Part shown: positions 37,725 to 50,078 of the stretch, piece by piece
Numbering within the stretch: position 1 is the stretch's first letter
How the letters are laid out: each line of letters begins with the position of its first letter
DNA from: Salinibacterium sp. dk2585
Lineage (GTDB): Bacteria; Actinomycetota; Actinomycetes; Actinomycetales; Microbacteriaceae
Assembly (NCBI RefSeq): GCF_008001035.1
Contig: NZ_CP042856.1
Coordinates: 1,116,001-1,180,000, forward strand
Reading direction: 5' to 3'
Length of the DNA: 64,000 nt
Notes under the pieces: model-generated
Databases searched by the model: none
What the model was told of the DNA's origin: nothing
The model's input: the letters and a program-made list of their open reading frames with translations, nothing else
Made by a program: the position numbers and the translations under genes

Positions 37725-39104
37725 ATGTTCTTCTTCGACGCGCTCCTCGGTACGGCGCTCCTCGCCGTCGCCGGCGTAGTCCTGCTGGTGTTCCTCTTTC
37801 TGACCCTGCGCGGCATCAAGATCGCAAAGCCCGACGAGGCGATCATCGTCACCTCCCGGCAGAAGGCGGGTGCGCGAGCGGAGAGCGGCGAGATCGAGAA
37901 CGCCGGACAGAAGGTCGTCTTCGGGTCCCGCGTCTTCGTCAAACCGATCGTCGAGGCGCACTTCAAGCTCAGCCTCCGCAGCCGGCAGCTCAACGTGCAG
38001 GCGACGGCGCAGACGCGCGACGCCATCACGATCCGCGTCAATGCCGTCGCCGTCGTCAAGGTCGGCGGCACGGAGGAGATGGTGCGTGCCGCGGCGCAGC
38101 GCTTCCTCAACCAGCAGGAGGAGATCGAGGCCTCCACCGAGGAGGTGCTGAGCGGTTCCGTACGATCGATCGTCGGGCAGCTCACGGTGACCGAGATCAT
38201 CACGAACCGTTCCGCACTGCAGGGGCAGGTGCTCGAGGCCGTCCGCGAGTCACTCGACGTGCAGGGGCTCCAGATCGATACCCTCCAGATCAAGGAGATC
38301 GACGACGACAACGGCTACATCCGCGACCTCGGTCGTGCGGAGGCCGCCCGCGTCAAGCAGGTGGCCGAGATCGCGGAGTCGGTTTCGAAACAGGCCTCCG
38401 AGGAGGCCCGCATCGGAGCGGAACAGGCCGTCGCCGAGCAGCAGCGCAAGCTCGACCTGCGCAATGCCGAGATCCAGAAGGAGACCGACAAGGCCCGAGC
38501 CGAGGCCGACGCCTCGCGCCCGCTCGCCGAAGCGATCGCGCAGCAGGAGGTCATCTCCCAGCAGGAGGTCACGGCCCAGAAGCGCGTCGGCCTGCGCAAG
38601 CAGGAACTCGATGCCGAGATCCGCGCAGTCGCCGACGCCGAGGCGTACTCGGTGGAAAAGCAGGCCGAGGCATCCGCCGCCGCCGAGAAGAGCCGCCGCA
38701 TCGCGGCCGCCGAGGCGCTGCGTGCCGAGGGTGAGGCCGAAGCCGATGCGATTCGGGCCCGCGGCTCCGCTGAGGCCGAGGCTGCGAGGGCCCGTGCCGA
38801 GGCGCTCGAGGAGCGAGCAACCGAACTCCTGCGCCAGCAGCTCATCGAGAAGCTCCCAGAGATCGTGCGCGCCGCCTCCGAGCCCTACGCTGCCATCTCG
38901 AACTTCACGGTCATCTCCGGCGACGGGGGCACCCAGCTCGGCCAGAACGTCGCAGCGCAACTCGCCACATCGACCCAGATCATCAAGGACCTCGTCGGCA
39001 TCGACATCGCCGACATCGTCACGGGCCGCGCCTCGGGTGAGGCCACAGGGTCGGCGATCGCCGAGGCGATGGCCGCCCCGTCTACGTCGACAGCGACGCA
39101 GTAA
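37725..39104 (+). CDS. Flotillin-like SPFH/band-7 membrane scaffold protein
   Basis: 459 residues. One N-terminal membrane helix (LLGTALLAVAGVVLLVFLFLTL), the SPFH domain (about 35-210: VVFGSRVFVKPIVEAHFKLSL, QTRDAITIRVNAVAVVKVGG, DVQGLQIDTLQIKEIDDDNGYIRDLGR), then a long coiled coil (about 215-385) rich in Ala/Glu/Arg, and a C-terminal part YAAISNFTVISGDGGTQLGQNVAAQL. Flotillins organise membrane microdomains. The SD GAAAGG precedes the ATG by 6 bases. The 272-base gap upstream holds no gene. Its 3' end overlaps the convergent SDR gene by 23 bases. Confidence 0.9.
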   Translation: MFFFDALLGTALLAVAGVVLLVFLFLTLRGIKIAKPDEAIIVTSRQKAGARAESGEIENAGQKVVFGSRVFVKPIVEAHFKLSLRSRQLNVQATAQTRDAITIRVNAVAVVKVGGTEEMVRAAAQRFLNQQEEIEASTEEVLSGSVRSIVGQLTVTEIITNRSALQGQVLEAVRESLDVQGLQIDTLQIKEIDDDNGYIRDLGRAEAARVKQVAEIAESVSKQASEEARIGAEQAVAEQQRKLDLRNAEIQKETDKARAEADASRPLAEAIAQQEVISQQEVTAQKRVGLRKQELDAEIRAVADAEAYSVEKQAEASAAAEKSRRIAAAEALRAEGEAEADAIRARGSAEAEAARARAEALEERATELLRQQLIEKLPEIVRAASEPYAAISNFTVISGDGGTQLGQNVAAQLATSTQIIKDLVGIDIADIVTGRASGEATGSAIAEAMAAPSTSTATQ

Positions 39105-39987
39105 CCGCCTCTCGCGCGCTCTGGTGACGGAAGGCGAAGCCGTCACCAAGGAGCTTCCCCGCGTCGACGTTCTGATCGGCGAGCAGCAGTTCCCGGCCGG
39201 CGTCGGCGAGCCCCGCCGTGATCGCCCAGCGGGGAGCACGGAGCCAGTACGGTCGGCCCATCGCCCGTGCGACGGCCCTGCCGATCTCGTCGGCCGTCGC
39301 GGGTGCGGGCCCCGCGAGGTTCACGGGCCCGGAGAGCTTCGAGTCGAAGAGAAGGTGACGGATGGCCGCGGCCTCATCGTGCAGGCTGATCCAGGGCCAG
39401 TGCTGGCGGCCCGTGCCGATGGGGCCCGCGAGCCCGAGCCGGGTGAGCAGCTGCAGGGGCGCAAGTGCACCCCCGCTCCCGAGCACGATGCCAGTGCGCG
39501 CGTGCACCACCCTGGTCGCGGCATCCGCTGGCGCAGTGGCGCCCTCCCACGAGGCGACGACCTTGGGGAGGAAGCCCGCGCCCCGCTGGGCGCCTTCCGC
39601 GAGCACTTCGCCGGGGCGATCGCCGTAGTAGCCAACGGCGGAACCGCTCACGAAGACCTCGGGTCGCGAGGATGACCGCGCGATCGCGGTCGCGAGCGTG
39701 CGGGTCGCCTGCAGGCGGGAGTGGAGGATCTGCCGCTTGTAACGGTAGGTCCAGGGGAGGCGCGAGAGGGATGCACCGGAGAGGTTCACGACGGCATCGG
39801 CGCGTTCGATCGCCTCGACGGGAAGCGCCCCGTGCTCAGGGTGCCACTCGTATTCGTCCCGCTCTTCGGCGGGCCTGCGTACGAGCCGCAGGACGGGGTG
39901 TCCATCGGCTCGGAGCTGCTGCCGCAGCTCTGAGCCGATGAAGCCTGACGCCCCGCTCACTAGCACGGTGCGTTCTGTCATGGTCAC
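39082..39987 (-). CDS. TIGR01777-family NAD(P)-binding SDR protein (YfcH-like)
   Basis: 301 residues. Rossmann motif VLVSGASGFIGSELRQQL at the N-terminus, ADAVVNLSGASLSRLPWTYRYKRQILHSR, FVSGSAVGYYGDRPGEVLAEGA, and a C-terminal domain ending in WLRAPRWAITAGLADAGRELLLADQNVDAGKL. This is an atypical epimerase-like family of unknown reaction, often found with oxidative or envelope functions. Two in-frame ATGs (39987, 39981) are possible. Ends 23 bases inside the flotillin gene on the other strand. Confidence 0.87.
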   Translation of the reverse strand: MTMTERTVLVSGASGFIGSELRQQLRADGHPVLRLVRRPAEERDEYEWHPEHGALPVEAIERADAVVNLSGASLSRLPWTYRYKRQILHSRLQATRTLATAIARSSSRPEVFVSGSAVGYYGDRPGEVLAEGAQRGAGFLPKVVASWEGATAPADAATRVVHARTGIVLGSGGALAPLQLLTRLGLAGPIGTGRQHWPWISLHDEAAAIRHLLFDSKLSGPVNLAGPAPATADEIGRAVARAMGRPYWLRAPRWAITAGLADAGRELLLADQNVDAGKLLGDGFAFRHQSAREAVTASLST

Positions 39988-39997
39988 GGTGCGGCCG

Positions 39998-40501
39998 TCA
40001 CAGTCCCACGGTGCGGTTCTCGCCGATATCGGGCTGGCCGCCCGTGATGAGGGCCTTGACGCCCTTGACGGCCGCGACCACGCCGGGCTCGTCCGAGTGC
40101 CAGTACTCGGCGGCCTCGGCCCGCACGCGGATCAGAGCGACCTTGGGGTCTTCGCGGCCCTCGGGGAACCATGCCTCGACCATGGGGTTCCAAAGCTCGT
40201 CGATGAGCTGGCGATCGTGGATGATCTCGGCTGTCCCCGCGATCGAGACGAAACCCTTGTTTGACTGGAAGCTCGCGTTGACCTGCGGATGCGTGCGGAT
40301 CGCCTCGACCTTGTTGCTCGGGTCCTGCGTGAAGAACCAGAGGTCACCCGCGAACTCCTCCTCCTGCACCGCGAGCGGGCGGCTCTCGTGCCGGCCCTCC
40401 GCCGTCATGGTCGTGAGCATCGCGATCTTCGACGCCGAGACGAGCGCGGCGATCGTGGAGAGGTCCTGATCCGTGGCGGGTGCCGTCGTCGTGTTTGCCA
40501 T
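39998..40501 (-). CDS. Pyridoxamine-phosphate-oxidase-fold general stress protein (GS26-like)
   Basis: 167 residues, split-barrel flavin-binding fold: SASKIAMLTTMTAEGRHESRPLAVQEEEFAGDLWFFTQDPSNKV, then VNASFQSNKGFVSIAGTAEII, and DELWNPMVEAWFPEGREDPKVALIRV. This is the general stress protein 26 family, whose members bind FMN/FAD; the reaction is unclear. ATG 40501 has AGGAAGG with 6-base spacing, better than ATG 40507. Ten bases from the next gene, so cotranscription is likely. Confidence 0.87.
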   Translation of the reverse strand: MANTTTAPATDQDLSTIAALVSASKIAMLTTMTAEGRHESRPLAVQEEEFAGDLWFFTQDPSNKVEAIRTHPQVNASFQSNKGFVSIAGTAEIIHDRQLIDELWNPMVEAWFPEGREDPKVALIRVRAEAAEYWHSDEPGVVAAVKGVKALITGGQPDIGENRTVGL

Positions 40502-40572
40502 GGTCATCCTTCCTGTCATGGCTTCGGATGCCGCGGACGCTACCCGCGATCGCTGGCAGTGGGGTGTGTGAT

Positions 40573-41640
40573 TCAGGTGCGGTGCAGGCGTCGCTCGACG
40601 ATCGCAACCATGTGGCGGGCATCCGGGCTGAGCGTCGGCTCTTCGTGTCCGTCCAGGCTCAGGGGGTGCTGCCGTTCGAGCGCAGCGAGGCGCACGATCG
40701 CGTCTCGTGCCTCCTGCACGGCATCCTGAGCGCCCCGCCTGGCATCCCACGCGCGCAGCAGGTCGGCGAGACGCCTCAGCACCAGCTCGACCGTCGCGGA
40801 GGCCGGATCGCTCGCGCCCTCGAGGCAGTCGCGCCGCGCCTGTGCGTCCTCGATGACGTGCCGCAGCTGGCTCGCCAGCCGGGTGAGCGCGAGCAGGTCA
40901 TCGAAGTCCTCATCGATGTCGTAGTGGTGGCGGCGGGCCCTGGGATTGAGCCGCCTACTCTCGGCGGCATCCGCGGCGGTCGACTCCGCCTCGCGAAGGG
41001 CCGAGTCGATCTCCCGCACCTGGTCGAGGGAGCCGTGCAGTTCCGATCCATCAACGACTCGCAGCGCCAGGTCATCGAGCGTCTCGGCGATGCGCTGTCG
41101 CAGCCCTGACACCGAAGCGGAGGACTCCTGGATCCAGAGGGGAGGCATGATCGCGGCGTTGATGGTGACACCCACGAGCATCCCGACCCCCATCTGCACG
41201 AGGTAGCCCAGGGAGAAGTCGTCTGCGTTGGCGCCGCCGAGGACGAGCACGAAGAGTGCCGCGATGGGCACGTAGTCGCGCCCCGCGCCCAGGCCACCCA
41301 GCCCGCCCAGGAGCACCCCGAGGCCGACGGCGATCGCGACGCTGAGGGAGCCCGGCAGGGGCGAGAAGATGACGGCGAAGGCGAGGCCGATGCCGATCAG
41401 CAGGCCGAGGGCCGTCTGCAGGGTCGAGCGCAGCGAACTCATGAGTGTCGGCATCATGACGATGAGCGCCCCGAGGGGCGCGTAGTAGGAATACTCGTCG
41501 ACTCCCGGCAGCAGGTGCCCGACGGGCCAGGCAACCCCCGCAGCGAGCGCCGTCTTGAAGGCCAGCACGAGCCGAGCCGGGCGGATGCTCGGCGCGATGA
41601 CACGCGAGAGCCTCCGCTTCAGGCCTACACGCGACGTCAC
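40573..41640 (-). CDS. FUSC/aromatic-acid-exporter-like membrane protein
   Basis: 355 residues. About six membrane helices in the first half (VLAFKTALAAGVAWPVGHLLPG, YAPLGALIVMMPTLMSSLRSTLQTALGLLIGIGLAFAVIF, VAIAVGLGVLLGGLGGLGAG, VPIAALFVLVLG, GYLVQMGVGMLVGVTINAAIMPPLW), then a cytosolic helical region (about 200-350), as in AaeB/FUSC exporters. AaeB-type pumps expel aromatic carboxylates. Its ATG overlaps the stop of the upstream thiamine-diphosphate enzyme gene (ATGA), implying coupled production. Confidence 0.85.
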   Translation of the reverse strand: MTSRVGLKRRLSRVIAPSIRPARLVLAFKTALAAGVAWPVGHLLPGVDEYSYYAPLGALIVMMPTLMSSLRSTLQTALGLLIGIGLAFAVIFSPLPGSLSVAIAVGLGVLLGGLGGLGAGRDYVPIAALFVLVLGGANADDFSLGYLVQMGVGMLVGVTINAAIMPPLWIQESSASVSGLRQRIAETLDDLALRVVDGSELHGSLDQVREIDSALREAESTAADAAESRRLNPRARRHHYDIDEDFDDLLALTRLASQLRHVIEDAQARRDCLEGASDPASATVELVLRRLADLLRAWDARRGAQDAVQEARDAIVRLAALERQHPLSLDGHEEPTLSPDARHMVAIVERRLHRT

Positions 41641-43433
41641 CGGTCGGTACGCTCGTGCTCCGCGTACTCGTCGAGCAGCGCGTTGGCCCGTTCGCCCGAC
41701 TCGCCCTCCTGCGCGATCGCGTCATGCATGCCCTCGAGCTTCTCCCCACCGGCGGGGAACGGGGGCAGGAGCGGGGTCGATGGGTCGGTGATGACCTCCA
41801 GCACGACGGGCCGGTCAGCAGACAGGGCCTCGTCCCATGCCCGCCCCAACTGCTCCGGACTGTCGACGAGGATGCCCTTCAGCCCGAGGAGCTCGCCGTA
41901 GGAGGAGTAGCGGAAGTCGGGCAGGGCCTGGCTCGCGGCGAAGCGTGGTGCCCTCTCGTTCTCCCGCTGCTCCCAACTCACTTCCGCAAGGTCGCGGTTG
42001 TTGAGCACGCATAGTACGAAGCGCGGGTCGTTCCAGCGCATCCACATCTTGCTGAGGGTGATGAGCTCGGCGACCCCCGTCATCTGGGTTCCGCCGTCGC
42101 CCGCGAGCACGATCATGGGTCGCTCCGGGTGGGCGAGCTTGCCCGCGATGCCGTAGGGCATGCCGCAGCCCATGCTCGCGAGGGTCGACGAGAGGTGCGC
42201 GGGAACCCCTGCTGGCAGGCGAAGCTGCCGGGCGTACCAGTAGACGACGCTGCCGATGTCGAGCGCGACCTGCGCGTCGTCCGGTATCCGCTCACTGAGG
42301 GTGCGCACGACGAGCTCCGGGTTGACGCCCTGCACCTCGACGTGTGCCCGCAACTCATTGATCTCGTGCCAATCGCGCACGTGCCCTTCGACCTCCTCGC
42401 GCCAGGACGTGTCGGATGCCTCAGGCAGCAGCTTCACGAGCGCCCGCAGCGTCGCGGCCGCGTCGCCGACCAGCCCGACCTCGACGGGGTAGCGGTCGCC
42501 GATGCGACCGGCGTCGAGATCCACCTGCACGGCCCGCGCCTGGCCTGGCTTCGGATAGAACTCCGTCCACGGGTCGCTCGACCCCACGATCAGCAGCGTG
42601 TCGCAGTTGTCCATGAGGTGGGCGCTCGCGGTCGTGCCGAGATGCCCCATGACGCCCGTCGAGAACGGTAGTGACTCGTCGACGTGGGGCTTGCCGAGCA
42701 GGCTCGTCGTGATGCCCGCGCCGAGCTTCTCAGCGATCGCAACCACTTCCTCGTTCGCACCCTTGGCGCCCTGGCCGACGAGGAGGGCGACCTTGGACCC
42801 GCTCGCGAGCAGGCGAGCGGCGTCTTCGAGCTGCTCGGCGGAGGGCAGCATCCGCCCGGTCTCGAAACCGGCCGAGGTGAGCACGACGCCGTGCGTGTGC
42901 TCGTGTTCTGGGGCATCCGCGATCTGCACGTCATGCGGCAGGATGACGACGGCGGGCGAGCGCGTGCTGAGCGCACTTCGGAACGCCCTGTCGACCACCA
43001 TGGGGATCTGCTCGGGGGTGGCGACGACCTGCACGAAGGATGCGACATCGGCGAAGAGCGTCGAGAGGTTGATCTCCTGCATGTAGCCGGAGCCGAGCAC
43101 GCTCGCCGTCTGCTGCCCGACGATCGCGATGACGGGCACGTGGTCGAGCTTGGCGTCGTAGAGCCCGTTGAGCAGGTGCACGGCGCCCGGCCCCTGCGTT
43201 GAGGTGACGACGCCGACACCGCCCGTGTACTTGGCGTGGCCCACCGCCATCAGCGCGGCGTTCTCTTCGTGACGGGCCTGCACGAACTCGGGCCCGCGCT
43301 CGGAGCGCTGCAGCGCCGCAAAGAATCCATTGATGCCGTCGCCGCTGTAACCGAAGATTCGGTCGACGCCCCATTCCAGCAGGCGCTCGACGATCACGTC
43401 GGAGACGGTCGCGGTGGTGTCGCTGTCGGCCAT
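41637..43433 (-). CDS. Thiamine-diphosphate-dependent pyruvate oxidase/dehydrogenase-like enzyme (PoxB/ALS family)
   Basis: 598 residues with the three-domain POX/ALS layout. The catalytic Glu is in VQARHEENAALMA; VTSTQGPGAVHLLNGLYDAKLDHVPVIAIVGQ follows; the ThDP/Mg motif GDGGTQMTGVAELITLSKMW ends in VLNN. The sequence looks closer to PoxB (quinone-linked) than to acetolactate synthase, but the C-terminal membrane-binding peptide of E. coli PoxB is not obvious. Product probably acetate and CO2 from pyruvate. First gene of a pair with the FUSC-like exporter. The fragment does not decide the substrate. Confidence 0.85.
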   Translation of the reverse strand: MADSDTTATVSDVIVERLLEWGVDRIFGYSGDGINGFFAALQRSERGPEFVQARHEENAALMAVGHAKYTGGVGVVTSTQGPGAVHLLNGLYDAKLDHVPVIAIVGQQTASVLGSGYMQEINLSTLFADVASFVQVVATPEQIPMVVDRAFRSALSTRSPAVVILPHDVQIADAPEHEHTHGVVLTSAGFETGRMLPSAEQLEDAARLLASGSKVALLVGQGAKGANEEVVAIAEKLGAGITTSLLGKPHVDESLPFSTGVMGHLGTTASAHLMDNCDTLLIVGSSDPWTEFYPKPGQARAVQVDLDAGRIGDRYPVEVGLVGDAAATLRALVKLLPEASDTSWREEVEGHVRDWHEINELRAHVEVQGVNPELVVRTLSERIPDDAQVALDIGSVVYWYARQLRLPAGVPAHLSSTLASMGCGMPYGIAGKLAHPERPMIVLAGDGGTQMTGVAELITLSKMWMRWNDPRFVLCVLNNRDLAEVSWEQRENERAPRFAASQALPDFRYSSYGELLGLKGILVDSPEQLGRAWDEALSADRPVVLEVITDPSTPLLPPFPAGGEKLEGMHDAIAQEGESGERANALLDEYAEHERTDR

Positions 43434-43511
43434 TGCCCCTCCTTTGTCGGGTGCCCGGCATGCTATTCCCGCCCCGCGGCCGGGACGTCCAGCGATCGCA
43501 CAGCCGAGGGC

Positions 43512-46856
<3,345 letters not shown>

Positions 46857-46886
46857 GTCTCACCTCCTCGCGCACGGTCATGACGG

Positions 46887-48467
46887 TCAGTCGTAGCGGG
46901 CCTCGACCCGCCAGTGCTGTTGCTCCAGCAGGAGCAGCCAGCCCTCTCCTCTGTCATCGAGCAGCTGGAACCGGTCGATGCGCCGCGCCCTGCTGGGGTC
47001 CCACCAGCGCTGCCGCAGCGGCCACGGGCCGGCCCAGGCGGCAATGCGGCGCTGCCGGTGGTGTTGCTCGTCGGGGAGGTCGAGCCAGGCTGGCTCGGCA
47101 CTCAGGCGACCGCGCCGGTCGACATCGACGGGAGCGTCGGCGTCATCGAGCACCCGTGCGTCGCGGGGCGGGTCGTAGACGGTCGCGGGCGCGGGGTCGG
47201 GCAGGCTGCCGGGCCAGGGCCGGTCGGCGGCGAGCCGTTCGCGCGCCGGCGGGGCGTCGCCCCAGGGCACGAGCACCCGCCGCTCCGCGAGCAGGCGGCC
47301 CCCACCGGGCACGGCCGTGAGCACGGCGTCGTGGCCGAGCATGCTCTGGATGCGGGAGAGCCCATGGTGGATGCGCTCGTCGGGATTGCGGCCCCACAGC
47401 CCCTCCTCGTGGTTGGCGATCGCGTCGACCTGGCTGGGGGAGAGCACGACGCGCGCGATGGGGGAGTCGAGTCCCGCATCCACTCCGCCCGAACCCTGCA
47501 ACTGCCAGCGCACGCGGTCGACCAGGTCGGCGGGGGTGAAGTAGCGCGGGTGGCTCCATTCCCGCTCGGAGCTGCCGCCCCGGTCACTCGTGACGGTGAC
47601 GCGGATGCCCGTGCACACGAGTCCCGCATCCGTGATGCCGCTCGCGAAGCGTTCGGCGACCGTGCGCAGGGCGAAGGCGATCTGGTCGACGCGGTCGAGC
47701 GGCGGCTCGAAGTCGATTGCGGCGTCGAAGTCGCGGGGCGGGATGCGCGGGGTCACCGCCCGCCGGTCGAGTCCCGCCGCCCGTTCGTGGGCCGCCGCGC
47801 CCGCCTCGCCGAAGCGGGCGCGCACGTCGCCCGGCTTGAGGGCGGCGAAGTCGCCGAGGGTGCGGGCGCCGAGCCGCCGCAGGAGCGGGGCGAGTTCGGG
47901 GGCGTCGACCGCCTCGATGGCGAGGGATGCGAGGAAGGCGGGTGACTCACCGGGCGGAACGATGTGCACGGCGGGGCCAGCGGTGGCGCCCGTGAAGGCA
48001 TGGAGTGCGGCCTGTTCCGCCGTGTACCTGCCGTCGGCGATGCCGATGACGGCGGGTGGCCTGCCGTCGTGGAGCATGCGGTCGAGCACGGCGTCGGCGG
48101 CCTGCTGCTCCCCGCCGTAGTAGCGGGCCGCCCCGCGCGCGCGGACGGCGCACAGCCCGGGGCGGATGAGCTGCACCCCCGGGATGGTCTCCTCGATTGC
48201 GGCGATGACGGGCTCGAAGGTGCGGGCGTCGGTATCGGGATCGTGGGGGTGCACCGTGAGGGTGGGGCAGCGCAGTTGCGCTTCTCGTACGCGTAGCCCT
48301 CGCTTCACGCCCTCCGCCCGCGCTTCCGCGGAGCAGGCGATGACGACTCCCTTGTCGATGATTGCGACAGGGGCTGTCGGGGGAAGGCCCTCGCTACTGC
48401 GCGCCGCCGCAACGGGCCAGTCGGGAAACCACATGACCATGGCGCGCACGATCGTCTCCATCGTCAT
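46887..48467 (-). CDS. imuB: ImuB, catalytically degenerate Y-family polymerase
   Basis: 526 residues. It has the fold of DinB/UmuC polymerases, but the metal-binding motifs are lost: where DinB has HVDMDAFFASVE, this has MWFPDWPVAAA, and the SIDE-type motif is replaced by VRARGAARYYGGEQQAADAV. ImuB instead acts as a hub that recruits DnaE2 through the clamp. The rest is conserved (GVKRGLRVREAQLRCPTL, RRLGARTLGDFAALKPGDVRARFG, and a C-terminal WDPSRARRIDRFQLLDDRGEGWLLLLEQQHW). ATG 48467 overlaps the imuA stop (ATGA). Confidence 0.93.
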   Translation of the reverse strand: MTMETIVRAMVMWFPDWPVAAARSSEGLPPTAPVAIIDKGVVIACSAEARAEGVKRGLRVREAQLRCPTLTVHPHDPDTDARTFEPVIAAIEETIPGVQLIRPGLCAVRARGAARYYGGEQQAADAVLDRMLHDGRPPAVIGIADGRYTAEQAALHAFTGATAGPAVHIVPPGESPAFLASLAIEAVDAPELAPLLRRLGARTLGDFAALKPGDVRARFGEAGAAAHERAAGLDRRAVTPRIPPRDFDAAIDFEPPLDRVDQIAFALRTVAERFASGITDAGLVCTGIRVTVTSDRGGSSEREWSHPRYFTPADLVDRVRWQLQGSGGVDAGLDSPIARVVLSPSQVDAIANHEEGLWGRNPDERIHHGLSRIQSMLGHDAVLTAVPGGGRLLAERRVLVPWGDAPPARERLAADRPWPGSLPDPAPATVYDPPRDARVLDDADAPVDVDRRGRLSAEPAWLDLPDEQHHRQRRIAAWAGPWPLRQRWWDPSRARRIDRFQLLDDRGEGWLLLLEQQHWRVEARYD

Positions 48468-49180
48468 CCCGCCAGGTGGGGAGCGAGGCGCAGCCGGGGG
48501 ACGGAGGCGCCCTGCGTGCCAGTCGCATCCGCATCCGCGTTGCGTGCGGTGGGGTCGAGCGTGATGACGCGGGCCCGTGCCCGCCCGCCGCGCGGGGTGG
48601 TCTCGACCCGGAGGCGCTGCGCCGTGAGGTGCCCGTGCCCGCGGCCGAGCCCCGTCCAGCCGCTCTCGGTGGCGTGCAGCACGGCGTCGGCCTGCGGCCA
48701 GGGGCCGAGCATGATGAGGGTGCTCTCCCGCTGGCGCAGCCGGGCGGCGAGCCGTGAGGCCTCGCTGGGGGCCACGCGGGTGGGTGCCGCGATGATGACA
48801 CCGAGCACGTCGGCCATGGCGGCCGCGACCGTGAGCCACTGCCCGCCCGGCTGCGGCACGAGCACGAGGCGGTCGAGGTCGATGCCGAGCCCAGCGGCAG
48901 CCTCCGTGCCGAGGTGGGGGAGGCCGAGCACGCCGCACCAGGCACCCTGCTGCGAGGGGGCGGCGAGTAGGGCGAGGGCGAGGCTCGTCGAACCCGTGAC
49001 GGAGTAGGTGGCGCCAGCCCGAAGGCCGCTCGGCAAGACGGCGCGAAGACCGTCGAGCATGGGAAGCGTGCGTTCCGGCAGGCGAGTCGACTGCATCTGA
49101 CGGATGCGCGCCTGCAACTCCTCCTGCACACTCGAACGTTCCGCAGGAGCGGAGGTCCGAGGGTCGGCGAGCATCGTCAT
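48464..49180 (-). CDS. imuA: ImuA (SulA/RecA-like mutasome component)
   Basis: 238 residues, RecA-like fold without a proper Walker A: LPSGLRAGATYSVTGSTSLALALLAAPSQQGAWCGVLGLPHLGTEAAAGLGIDLDRLVLVPQ, then VIIAAPTRVAPSEASRLAARLRQRESTLIML. First gene of imuA-imuB-dnaE2. The frame is open to 49246, but the SOS box at 49190-49207 makes starts upstream of it impossible. ATG 49180 is six bases after a weak -10 (GAAACT); ATG 49174, with AAGGG 7 bases before it, is an alternative. Required with ImuB for DnaE2 mutagenesis. Confidence 0.9.
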   Translation of the reverse strand: MTMLADPRTSAPAERSSVQEELQARIRQMQSTRLPERTLPMLDGLRAVLPSGLRAGATYSVTGSTSLALALLAAPSQQGAWCGVLGLPHLGTEAAAGLGIDLDRLVLVPQPGGQWLTVAAAMADVLGVIIAAPTRVAPSEASRLAARLRQRESTLIMLGPWPQADAVLHATESGWTGLGRGHGHLTAQRLRVETTPRGGRARARVITLDPTARNADADATGTQGASVPRLRLAPHLAG

Positions 49181-49189
49181 GCCCTTAGT

Positions 49190-49207
49190 TTCGAACATAT
49201 GTTCGAA
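49190..49207. promoter_or_regulatory. LexA (SOS) box
   Basis: TTCGAACATATGTTCGAA is a perfect 18-bp palindrome fitting the actinobacterial LexA consensus CGAACRNRYGTTCG. It sits between a minus-strand -35 (TTGCGT at 49215-49210) and -10 for imuA, so LexA would block imuA-imuB-dnaE2 until DNA damage. Confidence 0.95.
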
Positions 49208-49243
49208 CAACGCAAACGTGTTCTTTGCTCGGCGGCGATAGGG

Positions 49244-49249
49244 CATGCT
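49244..49249 (+). promoter_or_regulatory. -10 box of a leaderless promoter (CPBP-like gene)
   Basis: CATGCT, 6 bases, then the GTG at 49256; TTCTTT at 49221-49226, 17 bases upstream, may be the -35. The SOS box lies about 50 bases upstream. Confidence 0.45.
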
Positions 49250-49255
49250 GGGGGA

Positions 49256-50077
49256 GTGACTCCGAGCGACGCCACCGCCGCCCCGCCCACCGCCTATGCG
49301 CGCAAGCTGCTGCCAACCGCCCTCGTGTCGGCGTCAGCGCTGCTGCTCTTCGGCATCCAAACGCCCTTCGGCTATGCGACCCTCGCGGCGGGGTTGCTCG
49401 TCGCCATGGCGGTCGACAGGCAGTTGCTCAAGCACCTGTCCCTCATCGCGGCGGGCCTGCTCATCATCAGCACTGTTCCGCTCAACGCAGACTTGAGCCT
49501 CGGGCACATGGCGGCGATGGGCGCGGCCCTCGCGCTCGCCGTGATCGTGCCGTGGGTCATCGACCGCTACATCTATCGCGAGCGGATCATCCGCTTCCCA
49601 ATGTTCACGGGGCAGAAGTGGTCGCTCGCGGCGAAGCTCTACCTGCCCGGCGTCGTGCTGCTCGGGTATCTGATCCTGCCCGTCTACCTCATCAGCACCG
49701 ACGTCTACCAGAACTGGCCGGATGCCTCGAGCGACACCTCGATCTTCTGGCGCCTCTTCGTCGGGGTCAACGCCGTCGGCATCTGGGACGAGCTGTTCTT
49801 CATCTGCACCTGTTTCACCCTGCTGCTTCGGCACTTCCCCGTGTGGATCGCCAACGTGTTGACGGCGGTGATGTTCTCCTCGTTCCTGTGGGAGATCGGG
49901 TACGAGGCGTGGGGTCCGCTCCTGACCTTCCCCTTCGCACTCCTGCAGGGCTACACCTTCCGCCTCACGAAGTCCTTCACCTACGTCGTCTCGGTGCACC
50001 TGCTCTTCGACCTCGTGCTGTTCCTCGCGCTCGTGCACGCGCACGACCGCTCCTTCCTGCCGATCTTCATCTACTGA
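49256..50077 (+). CDS. CPBP/Abi-like integral membrane protein with a degenerate protease site
   Basis: 273 residues, about eight membrane helices. The region VGIWDELFFICTCFTLLLRHFPVWIANVLTAVMFSSFLWEIGY followed by YVVSVHLLFDLVLFL has the layout of CPBP intramembrane proteases (Rce1-like), whose motifs are EExxxR, FxxxH and HxxxN/D. Here the first is DE...LR, the second lacks its His, and the third (HLLFD) is kept, so proteolytic activity is doubtful. The GTG at 49256 is preferred over the ATG at 49199, which lies inside the SOS box. Confidence 0.75.
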   Translation: MTPSDATAAPPTAYARKLLPTALVSASALLLFGIQTPFGYATLAAGLLVAMAVDRQLLKHLSLIAAGLLIISTVPLNADLSLGHMAAMGAALALAVIVPWVIDRYIYRERIIRFPMFTGQKWSLAAKLYLPGVVLLGYLILPVYLISTDVYQNWPDASSDTSIFWRLFVGVNAVGIWDELFFICTCFTLLLRHFPVWIANVLTAVMFSSFLWEIGYEAWGPLLTFPFALLQGYTFRLTKSFTYVVSVHLLFDLVLFLALVHAHDRSFLPIFIY

Positions 50078-50078
50078 C

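Noticed and set aside
49199-49255. ATG 49199 as the start of the CPBP-like gene
   Set aside because: It lies inside the LexA palindrome and upstream of a -10 box; GTG 49256 has the leaderless spacing and begins where the residues look natural.
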